NCBI GenBank assembly: GCA_017399005.1
Contig: JAFQEO010000035.1
Span: 124,001 to 188,000 of the forward strand
Reading direction: 5' to 3'
Length of the DNA stretch: 64,000 nt
Source: Peptococcaceae bacterium
GTDB taxonomy: Bacteria; Bacillota; Peptococcia; Peptococcales; Peptococcaceae
Shown here: positions 45,391 through 52,722 of the stretch, in pieces
How the letters are laid out: each line of letters starts with the position of its first letter
Numbering within the stretch: position 1 is the first letter of the stretch
Translations under genes and position numbers: made by a program
Notes under the pieces: generated by a model
The model's database searches: none
Seen by the model: only the letters and a program-made list of their open reading frames with translations
Told to the model about the DNA's origin: nothing

Positions 45391-47326
45391 ACACTTTACT
45401 CCAGATTTCCTCTCCGTTGCAGGTGATGGTTACTGTGCCGCTTTCGTGATACAGGAAGGACTGCTCCAGCCGTTCCCCTGCCTCACAGCGTTTCTGATAC
45501 AGCACCGAGGTGCCTGTTGCATCGGTTAATGTGACAACCACATTGCCGCTCTGCGGGATGATTAAATCAAACTGGGCCGATATTTCAGGGCCCGGGCCTG
45601 TGCTTACCGATAACCCCACAGCCGTGCCTTTTTCCACACTGCTTCCGGCCGGCGACTGCTGGCTTACCACATAGTTGTTGTAATATTCGGTGCTGCTCAC
45701 CTGTGTTACGTTGCCAGCTTCTAACCCGGCAGACCGTAACGCCTGCAGTGCCTCTTCCAGCGTTTTACCCTTCAGTGACGGCACTGTAACGGTTTCCGCC
45801 TGCGGTTCGGCATCAGGGTCGTTAATCATAACATCAATGCTGGTGCCGGCTTTTACCGGTTTTTCAGCCTCTACAGACTGATACACAACCACGCCCAACA
45901 GTTTTTCCGAATCGGTTACCAGTGTAACATTGCCGAGCACTAAATCCTCGTTTTCCAGCGCAATGCGGGCTTCCTGCTCGGTTTTGCCGCTTAAATCAGG
46001 TACTGGTATCTCACTGGAACCAAGGCTTACCACCACGGCAATTTCACGGCCCTCTTTCACTTTGGTGCCGCCCTTCGGCAGCTGGCTGACAACTCTGTCT
46101 TTCTCGATGTCCTCGTCATATACTTCATCTTCAATCAGGATTTTCAGGTCCGCCTCTGTCAGCAGTTTTTCGGCTTCCAGAACGGTTTTATTGTGCAGCT
46201 CAGGCACAACCACCTCATCACTTCCCATCAGAGCCTGTACCAGAAACATTGGAACCAGAAACAGGGCCAGTGCCCCTGCAATCAACATAAACACGCGCTT
46301 TTTGCTGGCGCGGCGTGCGCCTCCGGTGCGATGCCCTGCATCATAGGGGATATCATAATCCATCACACGGGTGTTGTCGTTGATGGTGTTTCGCTTATAG
46401 GATTCTTTCCGGGTCATCATGCCGGTTTCCAGATCCAGCGGTTCCACGGTATATTTTTCCGCAGCGCTTAACGAGGAGCCGTTTTTAAAATAGCCCTTCT
46501 CCTCCAGATACAGCTGCAGGTCAATTAAGGCATCGGCCATCTCCTGCATACTCTTGAAGCGGTAGGAAGGTTTCTTTTCCAGTGCTTTGAAGATGATGCG
46601 CTCCAGCTCTATAGGAATATCGGAGCGCTGCTGCATCAGGCTTTGCGGTTTGTCCTGCATATGCTTTAATGCAACCGATACCGGATTGTCGCCGGTAAAC
46701 GGCACCTTGCCGGTCAGCATTTCGTACATCACAATCCCCAGCGAGTAGATGTCGGTTTCAAAATCTACCTGGTCGCCTCTGGCCTGTTCCGGCGAGAAAT
46801 AATGTGCCGAACCCAGAATCCCCTTGTTGTGGGTGATGGTCAGATTGTTCATGGCCTGCGCAATGCCGAAATCGGTGATTTTCACAGTATGATTGGCATC
46901 CACCATCACATTGTGCGGTTTGATGTCTTTATGGATAATGTCGTGATCGTGGGCCTGTGCCATACCGTAGCAGAGCTGAATGCCGTAATCAATGGCAAGG
47001 TTCACCGGCAACGGACCTGTACGGCTGATGATTTCCTTCAGCGTATGCCCCTGCACATACTCCATAACCAGATAGGCCATGCCGTCGCTTTCACCGTAAT
47101 CGTAAATATTGACGATATTCTGATGCGAAAGCCGTGCTACGGCCTGTGCCTCCTTCTGGAAGCGGCGGGCGAACTCGGGGTCGTCTGCATATTCGTCCCG
47201 CAGTAATTTGATTGCAACGGTTCTGTCAAGGGATGTATCGTAGGCCCGATACACCACAGCCATGCCGCCTGTGCCGATTTTATCCAGCAGTTCGTAGCGG
47301 TTTGCAAGTATATGTTTGGCTACCAT
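45380..47326 (-). CDS. prkC: PASTA-domain Ser/Thr protein kinase
   Basis: The 648-residue product has a kinase domain at about residues 10-270 (GTGGMAVVY, HKDIKPHNVMV with Lys in place of the usual Arg in HRD, and TDFGIA). A juxtamembrane region and one membrane helix follow (VFMLIAGALALFLVPMFLV, near 345). Three extracellular PASTA repeats (VVPELHNKTVLEAEKLL, IPVPDLSGKTEQEARIAL, VTVPSLKGKTLEEALQAL) and a beta-rich tail end the protein. PASTA kinases sense peptidoglycan fragments and control growth and germination. The ATG at 47326 follows GAGAGGTG. It follows stp by 11 bases. Confidence 0.95.
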   Translation of the reverse strand: MVAKHILANRYELLDKIGTGGMAVVYRAYDTSLDRTVAIKLLRDEYADDPEFARRFQKEAQAVARLSHQNIVNIYDYGESDGMAYLVMEYVQGHTLKEIISRTGPLPVNLAIDYGIQLCYGMAQAHDHDIIHKDIKPHNVMVDANHTVKITDFGIAQAMNNLTITHNKGILGSAHYFSPEQARGDQVDFETDIYSLGIVMYEMLTGKVPFTGDNPVSVALKHMQDKPQSLMQQRSDIPIELERIIFKALEKKPSYRFKSMQEMADALIDLQLYLEEKGYFKNGSSLSAAEKYTVEPLDLETGMMTRKESYKRNTINDNTRVMDYDIPYDAGHRTGGARRASKKRVFMLIAGALALFLVPMFLVQALMGSDEVVVPELHNKTVLEAEKLLTEADLKILIEDEVYDEDIEKDRVVSQLPKGGTKVKEGREIAVVVSLGSSEIPVPDLSGKTEQEARIALENEDLVLGNVTLVTDSEKLLGVVVYQSVEAEKPVKAGTSIDVMINDPDAEPQAETVTVPSLKGKTLEEALQALRSAGLEAGNVTQVSSTEYYNNYVVSQQSPAGSSVEKGTAVGLSVSTGPGPEISAQFDLIIPQSGNVVVTLTDATGTSVLYQKRCEAGERLEQSFLYHESGTVTITCNGEEIWSKVYES

Positions 47327-47337
47327 ACAATCACCTC

Positions 47338-48036
47338 TCATTCATGCCGGTAAATAATTACCGTGATATTATCAGTGGCCCCTTTGGCAAGGGCTGTCTC
47401 TATCAGCAGATGCACCGCATCGGATGCTGTGTGCTGTTCCATAATCTGTTTGATATCCTCATCGGGCACCGCATTGTATAAGCCGTCGGTGCATAAAAGC
47501 AGCTGGTCGTCAGGATAGAGTTTCTCCTCAAAATACTGGCCGTTGACTGTTTCCTCCGGCCCCAGCGCTTTCAGAAGCACGTTTTTCTGCCGGTTCTCCA
47601 GCGGGATATCGGTGTTGCCCTGCCGCATCAGCTCCGCGTAGTAGGAATGGTCCTGCGTCAGCTGGGTCAGTTCATCATCCCGCAGCAGATACAGGCGGCT
47701 GTCACCCACATGCCCGGTGTAAAGCCGATTGCCATCCACCATGGCCACAGTCAGTGTGGTTCCCATAATACCGCTCTGCAGCGCCTCCTGTTTTTCGTAC
47801 ACGGCTTTGTTGGCCTGTTCAAACAGGGTTTCCATCTGCTCAACCGAGAATGCCTCCGGGCATTTGCCGTCCACCAGCGTTACAAACTGCTGTACGGCAA
47901 GTTCACTGGCCAGCTGCCCGTGTTCGTGCCCCCCCATACCATCGGCAATCACTAGCAGTCGGCAGTCCTCGTTGATATAATAACTGTCTTCGTTGTTTTT
48001 TCGTAATCCAATATGGCTTTCGCCTGCTGCTGTCAT
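47338..48036 (-). CDS. stp: PP2C-type Ser/Thr phosphatase
   Basis: The 232-residue product reverses the PASTA kinase's phosphorylations. PP2C metal motifs are ESHIGLRKNNEDSYY, IADGMGGHEHGQLAS, GHVGDSRLYL, TQDHSY, LLLCTDGLYN and GATDNITVIIY. The ATG at 48036 follows AAAGGAGG; a longer frame upstream lacks a site. Its pairing with prkC, rsgA and rpe is the conserved Bacillota order. Confidence 0.95.
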   Translation of the reverse strand: MTAAGESHIGLRKNNEDSYYINEDCRLLVIADGMGGHEHGQLASELAVQQFVTLVDGKCPEAFSVEQMETLFEQANKAVYEKQEALQSGIMGTTLTVAMVDGNRLYTGHVGDSRLYLLRDDELTQLTQDHSYYAELMRQGNTDIPLENRQKNVLLKALGPEETVNGQYFEEKLYPDDQLLLCTDGLYNAVPDEDIKQIMEQHTASDAVHLLIETALAKGATDNITVIIYRHE

Positions 48037-48170
48037 AAACCGGCCTCCTTTCTGTTCAAAATCGGGCTTCAAAATCATGCCATGATTTCGAACCGGTATG
48101 ACGCAATTACAGATACTATCATGATACTATGGAACGGCCGGAAATGCAAATAAAACCCGTTCCCGGCAAG

Positions 48171-49163
48171 CTACCGGTTGATAATTTCCCCGATTTTCTT
48201 AATGCTGATGGAGATGGTACCATCCTCGTTGCTGATAAATTCGATATAGTCCGGATTGTTAAAAAAGTCCGACGGCACGATAATCTCGATGCCGGTATCG
48301 GTTTTGATTTTGTGCGATTTGTTGGCACGTACCGCATAGTCCCGGTCAACAGCGGTCTCTTTCGGCAGGCTGGCTTTTGTAATCTCCTCCATGTAGCTCT
48401 GCTGCATGCCCGGATGCTGTTCAAACACTTTGCGCCCCACCTCGGCCGGCTCGATGATCTCGGTTTTCTGCCCTGCCTCCAGCAGTACCGATTTGGCTGC
48501 ACAGATGGCCTGTGTAGGGTTCTGGCCAAACTCCTCAGCCACTTTTGTCACGATTTTGTGCACCTTTTTGATGGTGTCTCTGGACGATACCGGCATGGTG
48601 CAGTTTAAGAGCCGGTCTGGCAGCAGATAAACCTCCTCGCCGTCCAGAATCCGTTTTTTGTCGGTGAAGGTGACAGTCCAGTTTTCCATGTCGATAAACA
48701 CAAACGTGCTGACTTTCTGTGTCGGGTTTGGCAGAATGGCATGGTGCTGGATAATCTGGTTGTTCTGCTGATTATCCGTATAGCTTACCTTGTGGGTGTA
48801 GCCCAGCTGGTTCGGGTACATCAGGATGGCAAAGTGCGGAATCTCCATGTGCATCATGTCGATAGCCACAAAATCCATTGCCTGTTCCTCGCCGCAGAGC
48901 ATTAAATCCTGATGCAGTCTGCCGGCCATCTCCTGTGTCACCTGGGCAAATACATCCGGATTGTCCAGATAGCGCTCCAGCTGCTGCCGTACCGGATTCA
49001 CCTCGCCCAGTTTGCTGGTGTGGGCCGCAGCATCCCGGCTGGCCTTTTCCAGATGCTTCAGCAGGTAATCAAAAATCTCCCGGTCCAGGTCGTTATCCGA
49101 ATACACCGGTACCCCGGCGTTTAAGTCTAAAATATGCAGAATGGCGCGTTTTACCTCAATCAT
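48171..49163 (-). CDS. NdpA/YejK-family nucleoid-associated protein
   Basis: The 330-residue product matches the 37-kDa nucleoid-associated protein family: AILHILDLNAGVPVYSDNDL at the start, a centre with IPHFAILMYPNQLGYTHKVSY and IQHHAILPNPTQKVSTFVFID, and NNPDYIEFISNEDGTISISIKKIG at the end. E. coli YejK binds the nucleoid and topoisomerase IV. Here a promoter with an SOS-like box lies 162-190 bp upstream (49325-49353), suggesting damage control (inference). GGAGGAG precedes ATG. Confidence 0.85.
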   Translation of the reverse strand: MIEVKRAILHILDLNAGVPVYSDNDLDREIFDYLLKHLEKASRDAAAHTSKLGEVNPVRQQLERYLDNPDVFAQVTQEMAGRLHQDLMLCGEEQAMDFVAIDMMHMEIPHFAILMYPNQLGYTHKVSYTDNQQNNQIIQHHAILPNPTQKVSTFVFIDMENWTVTFTDKKRILDGEEVYLLPDRLLNCTMPVSSRDTIKKVHKIVTKVAEEFGQNPTQAICAAKSVLLEAGQKTEIIEPAEVGRKVFEQHPGMQQSYMEEITKASLPKETAVDRDYAVRANKSHKIKTDTGIEIIVPSDFFNNPDYIEFISNEDGTISISIKKIGEIINR

Positions 49164-49324
49164 GGCTGTCTCCTCCGTGTTTTGTGTGCTGTGTTTTTAT
49201 ATTAACTCCGATTATTTGCAGTTACATTAATTTCCACATGGGCACCAAAAATCCCTGCCCGCTTCGCTGATTTTCCGCTGCCCATCCCGTGTGTTGAAAC
49301 AATGCGTCTGGTGTGTAGTGTGGA

Positions 49325-49353
49325 AGTATAACACACGAACAGATGTTTTGCAA
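49325..49353 (-). promoter_or_regulatory. promoter copy 1 with SOS-like box
   Basis: On the minus strand TTGCAA, a 17-bp spacer, then TATACT. The spacer includes CGAACAGATGTTTT (49336-49349), close to the Gram-positive LexA box CGAAC-N4-GTTCG. The same 30 bp recur at 49977-50006, which drives the toxin. Downstream is the NdpA-like gene with a leader of about 155 bases. Confidence 0.6.
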
Positions 49354-49471
49354 GTACTTTTTCCAAATCGTCTCTGTGTGGAGACACAGCCTGTAAATAA
49401 GTTATCCACAGGCAGATTTCCTCGCGCGCGTTCTTCCACTTCTGCAATAACAACGACGACGACTTGTTTTA

Positions 49472-49543
49472 TATCAGTATCCGTTTCAGTGTCTATATCC
49501 GTATCAGTATCCGTATCTGTTTCAGTATCAGTATCTGTATCGG
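49472..49543 (+). repeat. hexanucleotide tandem array
   Basis: Twelve degenerate hexamers of the form TATCAG/TATCCG/TATCTG/TTTCAG run without a break. One frame reads Ser-Val/Ile repeats, but there is no good gene around it. Slippage-prone short repeat. Confidence 0.8.
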
Positions 49544-49569
49544 CTTTTTTGGCTTTTTCAAAATAACCG

Positions 49570-49676
49570 TTCGCTTTTTTGCTTCCTTTTGCTTTGTTTT
49601 GCTTTCATTTGCTTTTTAACAAAAAACCGTTCGGTTTTTGCTTCTTTTTATTTTACTTTGCTTTCTTTTGCTTTCA
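49570..49676. other. T-rich low-complexity stretch with TTTTGCTTT repeats
   Basis: Many copies of TTTGCTTT/TTTTGCTT, split in the middle by the hairpin AAAAAACCGTTCGGTTTTT (49620-49638). No ribosome binding site or credible frame on either strand. Between 49200 and 50070 I see no protein gene other than the 24-aa toxin. Confidence 0.6.
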
Positions 49677-49680
49677 GCGT

Positions 49681-49717
49681 AAAATAAAACAGCACCCGCC
49701 TGAAGGCAAGTGCTGTT
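49681..49717 (-). terminator. terminator of the toxin transcript
   Basis: ACAGCAC-CCGCC...GGCAA-GTGCTGT; read leftward it ends TTTTATTTTAC. Nearly the same hairpin ends the LUD gene at 50026. Confidence 0.8.
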
Positions 49718-49744
49718 GACGAATAAATGTTTGTATGGTAGTAT
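49716..49744 (+). promoter_or_regulatory. promoter of the antitoxin RNA
   Basis: TTGACG, a 17-bp spacer, then TAGTAT; a TATAAT also overlaps at 49744-49749. It points into the short terminator-ended transcript on the plus strand. Confidence 0.6.
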
Positions 49745-49750
49745 ATAATC

Positions 49751-49834
49751 AATAAATGGAGTTGCCGCTTCTCCAAGGCGGTCAGTCCAAAATGGTTTCT
49801 GCCGTCCTATTCAATCGAATGGGCGGCTTTTTTT
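49751..49834 (+). ncRNA. putative antisense RNA antitoxin (RatA-like arrangement)
   Basis: About 84 nt from the predicted start to the T run. It ends with a Rho-independent terminator (GCCGTCC...GGGCGGC then seven T at 49801-49834) and has a second small hairpin (CCGC...GCGG) before it. It has no open frame. It is complementary to the 3' untranslated part of the toxin transcript, the geometry of TxpA/RatA-type type I systems. The transcript itself is inferred from promoter and terminator. Confidence 0.6.
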
Positions 49835-49839
49835 GCGTT

Positions 49840-49914
49840 CTACTTGTTTTTCAACAAGGAAGCTAGACCTATCAATACAAGACAAAAGGTGAATATCTCT
49901 GTCCATGTAATCAT
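49840..49914 (-). CDS. 24-aa hydrophobic type I toxin-like peptide
   Basis: A very strong ribosome site (AAAGGAGGTG, six bases before ATG) precedes a 24-codon frame: MITWTEIF, then the hydrophobic FCLVLIGLASLL and the basic tail KNK. This is the pattern of small holin-like membrane toxins of Gram-positive type I systems (short polar start, Glu near residue 6, one helix, Lys-rich end). The gene has its own promoter (49978), a long 3' tail, and an antisense RNA gene convergent with it. Toxicity is inferred, not seen. Confidence 0.65.
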   Translation of the reverse strand: MITWTEIFTFCLVLIGLASLLKNK

Positions 49915-49977
49915 AGGCGTCACCTCCTTTACTGCTTAATTGAGGTGACCAACCGCCAAACGGCAACTCTGCATAGC

Positions 49978-50006
49978 AGTATAACACACGAACAGATGTT
50001 TTGCAA
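49978..50006 (-). promoter_or_regulatory. toxin promoter, copy 2, with SOS-like box
   Basis: TTGCAA, a 17-bp spacer, then TATACT on the minus strand, with CGAACAGATGTTTT at 49989-50002 inside the spacer. The same sequence is copied at 49325. LexA control of the toxin is inferred from the box. Confidence 0.65.
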
Positions 50007-50025
50007 GAAAATTCTGTAAAATCAT

Positions 50026-50060
50026 ACAAAAACAGCACCCGCCCGAAGGCAGGTGCTGTT
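50026..50060 (-). terminator. terminator of the LUD gene
   Basis: AACAGCACC-CGCC...GGC-AGGTGCTGTT; read leftward it ends TTTTTGTATG. It starts 14 bases after the LUD stop and is nearly identical to 49681-49717. Confidence 0.9.
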
Positions 50061-50073
50061 GGGTAACGATATC

Positions 50074-50715
50074 TTAATAGCCTAATACTTCGCCGACCAG
50101 GATGACTTTGATTTTGCCGGCTGGTTTGCATCTTCTTGTGCGAACGATATAGTTGCACACGCAGTCTGGAGAGTTGCAGTCATGGCACAGACCGTCTACT
50201 TTGCACGGGGTTTTTAAATCAAACCGCTGAATGTTTACCGGTGCGGCTTCGCTGCGTGCACGGCTTACGGCAGCCATTACATCAGGCACCAGTTTGTTCA
50301 TGCCTGCTACCACAATAACGCTGTCCGGGCCGTAAATCATAGCGGCTACACGGTTGCCGTTGCCGTCGATGTTTACCAGTTCGCCGGTTTCGGTGAGGGC
50401 GTTGGTGCCGGTTAAGAACACATCACAGGTCAGTGCCTGTTTCATTAATGCGACGCGTTCTTCCGGTGTTTTTGCGCTGTCACGGTCAATTACCTGATAG
50501 TTGCCCTGTTTTACGGCATCTAAAAGGCCAATCTGTTCGCAGGTTTTGGTGCCGCCCCAGCTTACCACACTGCCTTCCGGAATCAGGCTCAGAGCCTTTT
50601 GGAGTGCTTCTGCCGAGTTTTCACAGTAGTAGGCATCAAAGCCTCTGCTTTTCAGATTTTCGCATACTTTCTCGCCCGCCAGTTTATTGCGGGTTGCACG
50701 AATATTGTCTGTCAT
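50074..50715 (-). CDS. LUD-domain (lactate-utilisation/YkgG-like) protein
   Basis: The 213-residue product has the LUD fold: AYYCENSAEALQKALSLIPEGSVVSWGGTKTCEQIGLLDAVK, then FLTGTNALTETGELVNIDGNGNRVAAMIYGPDSVIVVAGMNKLV. A Cys cluster near the end (CHDCNSPDCVCNY) could bind metal. Full LutABC operons are absent; single LUD proteins occur widely in anaerobes with unknown roles. The ATG at 50715 follows GGGAGG; the longer frame runs toward hairpin element E. Confidence 0.87.
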   Translation of the reverse strand: MTDNIRATRNKLAGEKVCENLKSRGFDAYYCENSAEALQKALSLIPEGSVVSWGGTKTCEQIGLLDAVKQGNYQVIDRDSAKTPEERVALMKQALTCDVFLTGTNALTETGELVNIDGNGNRVAAMIYGPDSVIVVAGMNKLVPDVMAAVSRARSEAAPVNIQRFDLKTPCKVDGLCHDCNSPDCVCNYIVRTRRCKPAGKIKVILVGEVLGY

Positions 50716-50742
50716 AGGATAACCTCCCTGAATATAAAATCC

Positions 50743-50941
50743 GGCAGCGATGATTGTATAATAACTCCTGTCCAATTACCATTTGCCTCTCCCTCCACAC
50801 CTGGACTCTACCTCAGAATTGTTCAGCGTTGCCGGATTAACATCCGTCACGCTCCTGAACAATTCTGACCGCGTCCATCTGTAGTCGGAATTCGTGCAAA
50901 TGTACATTGGACATCTGTACCGTTATACATTCTTCGCTGCC
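50743..50941 (-). repeat. fold-back intergenic element, subfamily II, copy E
   Basis: This 199-bp palindrome lies between threonine aldolase and the LUD gene. Outer arms over 45 bp (GGCAGCGATGATTGTATAA at the left; TTATACATTCTTCGCTGCC at the right) pair with few differences and are unique to this locus. In minus orientation it holds GAATTC-CGACTACA-GATGGAC, the perfect stem CAGAATTGTTCA/TGAACAATTCTG, GCGTG...CAACGC and the tip GGAT-GTTA-ATCC. It pairs with copy D by sequence but its stem differs by compensating changes. Confidence 0.87.
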
Positions 50942-50950
50942 TTGTTTGCT

Positions 50951-51976
50951 TTACAGTAATTTCATCAGTTCATCAATGTTTTCTTTTGGGGTTGCCCAGC
51001 TTGTGGCAAAGCGTACCACGGTGTGGGTGTCGTCCGGTTTTTCCCAGAAGCAGCAGCGTACCTGTTTCTGCAGTTCGTTGTATTTGGCATCGTCCAGAAC
51101 GATAAACTGCTGGTTGGTCGGGGAATCCAGATGGAACTGATAGCCTTTTTCGGCAAAGCCCTGTTTCAGCAGTTCTGCCATCTCGATGGCGTGTTTACTG
51201 ATTTCGAAATACAGGTTATCGGTAAACAGGGTATCAAACTGCACACCGGCCAGGCGGCCTTTTGCCAGTAATGCGCCGTGCTGCTTCACATGGGTTACAA
51301 AGTATTTCGGCATGTTGTGTTTTGTAAACACCAGTGCTTCGCCGCACAGGGCCCCCACTTTTGTGCCGCCGATATAAAATACATCGCACAGCTCGGCGAT
51401 ATCCGGCAGGGTCACATCGGTGTGTTTGCTCATTAAGCCGTAGCCCAGGCGCGCGCCGTCCAGATACAGCGGGATTTCATAACGTCTGCAGATTGCCGAT
51501 AAGTCGGTCAGTTCCTGTTTTGTGTATAAGGTGCCGTATTCGGTTGGATGGGAAATGTATACCATGCCCGGGAACACCATATGTTCGTGGCTTTCGTCCT
51601 GCCAGAAGGTTTTGAGGTAAGCCTCTAAATCGCTGGCTTTCATTTTGCCGTCATACTGCGGAATTGCCAGAACTTTATGACCAGTATATTCGATGGCACC
51701 GGCTTCGTGTGCGTTTACATGGCCGGTCTGTGCCGATACCACGCCTTCGTATGCCTGCAGCATGGAATCAATCACCACCGCATTGGTTTGGGTGCCGCCC
51801 ACTAAAAAGAAAATTTCTGCATCCGGGCAGTTGCACGCTGCGCGGATTTTTTCTTTTGCGCTATCGCAGTAAGGGTCACTGCCGTAGCCCGGAACCTGTT
51901 CTAAATTGGTTTCTACGAAGCGCTGCAGAATCGCTGGATGTGCGCCTTCGGAATAGTCGTTTTCAAAAGATAACAT
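50951..51976 (-). CDS. ltaE: low-specificity L-threonine aldolase
   Basis: The 341-residue PLP enzyme cleaves threonine to glycine and acetaldehyde. SFENDYSEGAHPAILQRF starts it, Asp173 (LYLDGARLG) contacts the cofactor, and Lys206 in YIGGTKVGAL binds PLP. The RBS AGGAGG is before ATG. It is followed after ten bases by hairpin element E, which could serve as its transcript end. Confidence 0.93.
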   Translation of the reverse strand: MLSFENDYSEGAHPAILQRFVETNLEQVPGYGSDPYCDSAKEKIRAACNCPDAEIFFLVGGTQTNAVVIDSMLQAYEGVVSAQTGHVNAHEAGAIEYTGHKVLAIPQYDGKMKASDLEAYLKTFWQDESHEHMVFPGMVYISHPTEYGTLYTKQELTDLSAICRRYEIPLYLDGARLGYGLMSKHTDVTLPDIAELCDVFYIGGTKVGALCGEALVFTKHNMPKYFVTHVKQHGALLAKGRLAGVQFDTLFTDNLYFEISKHAIEMAELLKQGFAEKGYQFHLDSPTNQQFIVLDDAKYNELQKQVRCCFWEKPDDTHTVVRFATSWATPKENIDELMKLL

Positions 51977-52063
51977 GGTTATATCCTCCTCTATGAGTTC
52001 GCAGAGAGCCTCTGCTGAATATGCAATCTATCGCAATCAATTATAGCATGATATGGAACATTA

Positions 52064-52100
52064 GAAAAGGAGGAAAACCAGATTATAGTCTCCTCCTTAT
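52064..52100 (-). terminator. terminator of the BlaI/BlaR-like operon
   Basis: AAGGAGGA and TCCTCCTT pair around a 16-base loop; read leftward it ends TTTTCTAATG. It lies just after the stop of the membrane protein at 52108. Confidence 0.83.
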
Positions 52101-52107
52101 TGATTCG

Positions 52108-52722
52108 CTATTCAGGTTTTAATATTTCCAGATGCGCTGTTTCGTCGGTGCAGATATCCGGCACTTTGGTTTCACAATTTGCCAGATGCAATTCGTTCCT
52201 GCGGAGTTCATCGCCCCGGTTACCGAAAATCAGTTTCAGCCAGATAATCAGAATCACCTGTCCGATTGCAAGCAGCCAGATAATCAGTTCGTTGTTCTGC
52301 ACATACTGCAGCGTCAAAAACATTCCTGCATTCAGTGCAAGATTGATATTGCGCAGCAGGTACAGATCATTATGGAGCATCCCTTCCTCAATAAAGCGCT
52401 GCCCTATCCATGTGAACAGCACATACCATAAATACAGCTCCATAACCGAACAGATTACTGCAATCGGTACCCAGTCTCCTATGCCGAACTGCATGCCAAA
52501 CAGAATCGTAAACACTGGAAATATCAGACGCACAACAAGAAGTATGCATGTAAAGCCATACAGTGTTTTCAGTTCTGGATGCTGAACACACAGCTCCTTT
52601 ATGAAAAACAGAATCAGAATGGCTGCCAGAAAATCCGGAAGCAGATTAAACGAACCCAGGTTGATATCCAGACAGTCAATCAGATAGGCCATCCAGATTA
52701 ATGAGAGATGGTCATTCTTCAT
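52108..52722 (-). CDS. membrane protein, third gene of the BlaI/BlaR-like operon
   Basis: The 204-residue product has about five membrane segments and a short polar tail (NCETKVPDICTDETAHLEILKPE). The ATG at 52722 follows GGAGG and overlaps the end of the BlaR1-like gene by 11 bases, so it is coupled to it. I do not recognise the family. Its position where a beta-lactamase or other target gene is expected makes it a candidate target or accessory of the sensor. Confidence 0.8.
   Translation of the reverse strand: MKNDHLSLIWMAYLIDCLDINLGSFNLLPDFLAAILILFFIKELCVQHPELKTLYGFTCILLVVRLIFPVFTILFGMQFGIGDWVPIAVICSVMELYLWYVLFTWIGQRFIEEGMLHNDLYLLRNINLALNAGMFLTLQYVQNNELIIWLLAIGQVILIIWLKLIFGNRGDELRRNELHLANCETKVPDICTDETAHLEILKPE

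Noticed and set aside
44854-45426. A 190-codon plus-strand frame across rsgA
   Set aside because: It is antisense to rsgA and the end of prkC, with no ribosome site or recognisable domain.
49402-49410. A perfect DnaA box TTATCCACA considered as part of oriC
   Set aside because: It is a single copy with no cluster of boxes and no dnaA or dnaN nearby.
49291-49566. A 91-codon frame with Ser-Val repeats
   Set aside because: It has no good ribosome site, and its repeats are the hexamer array read as codons.
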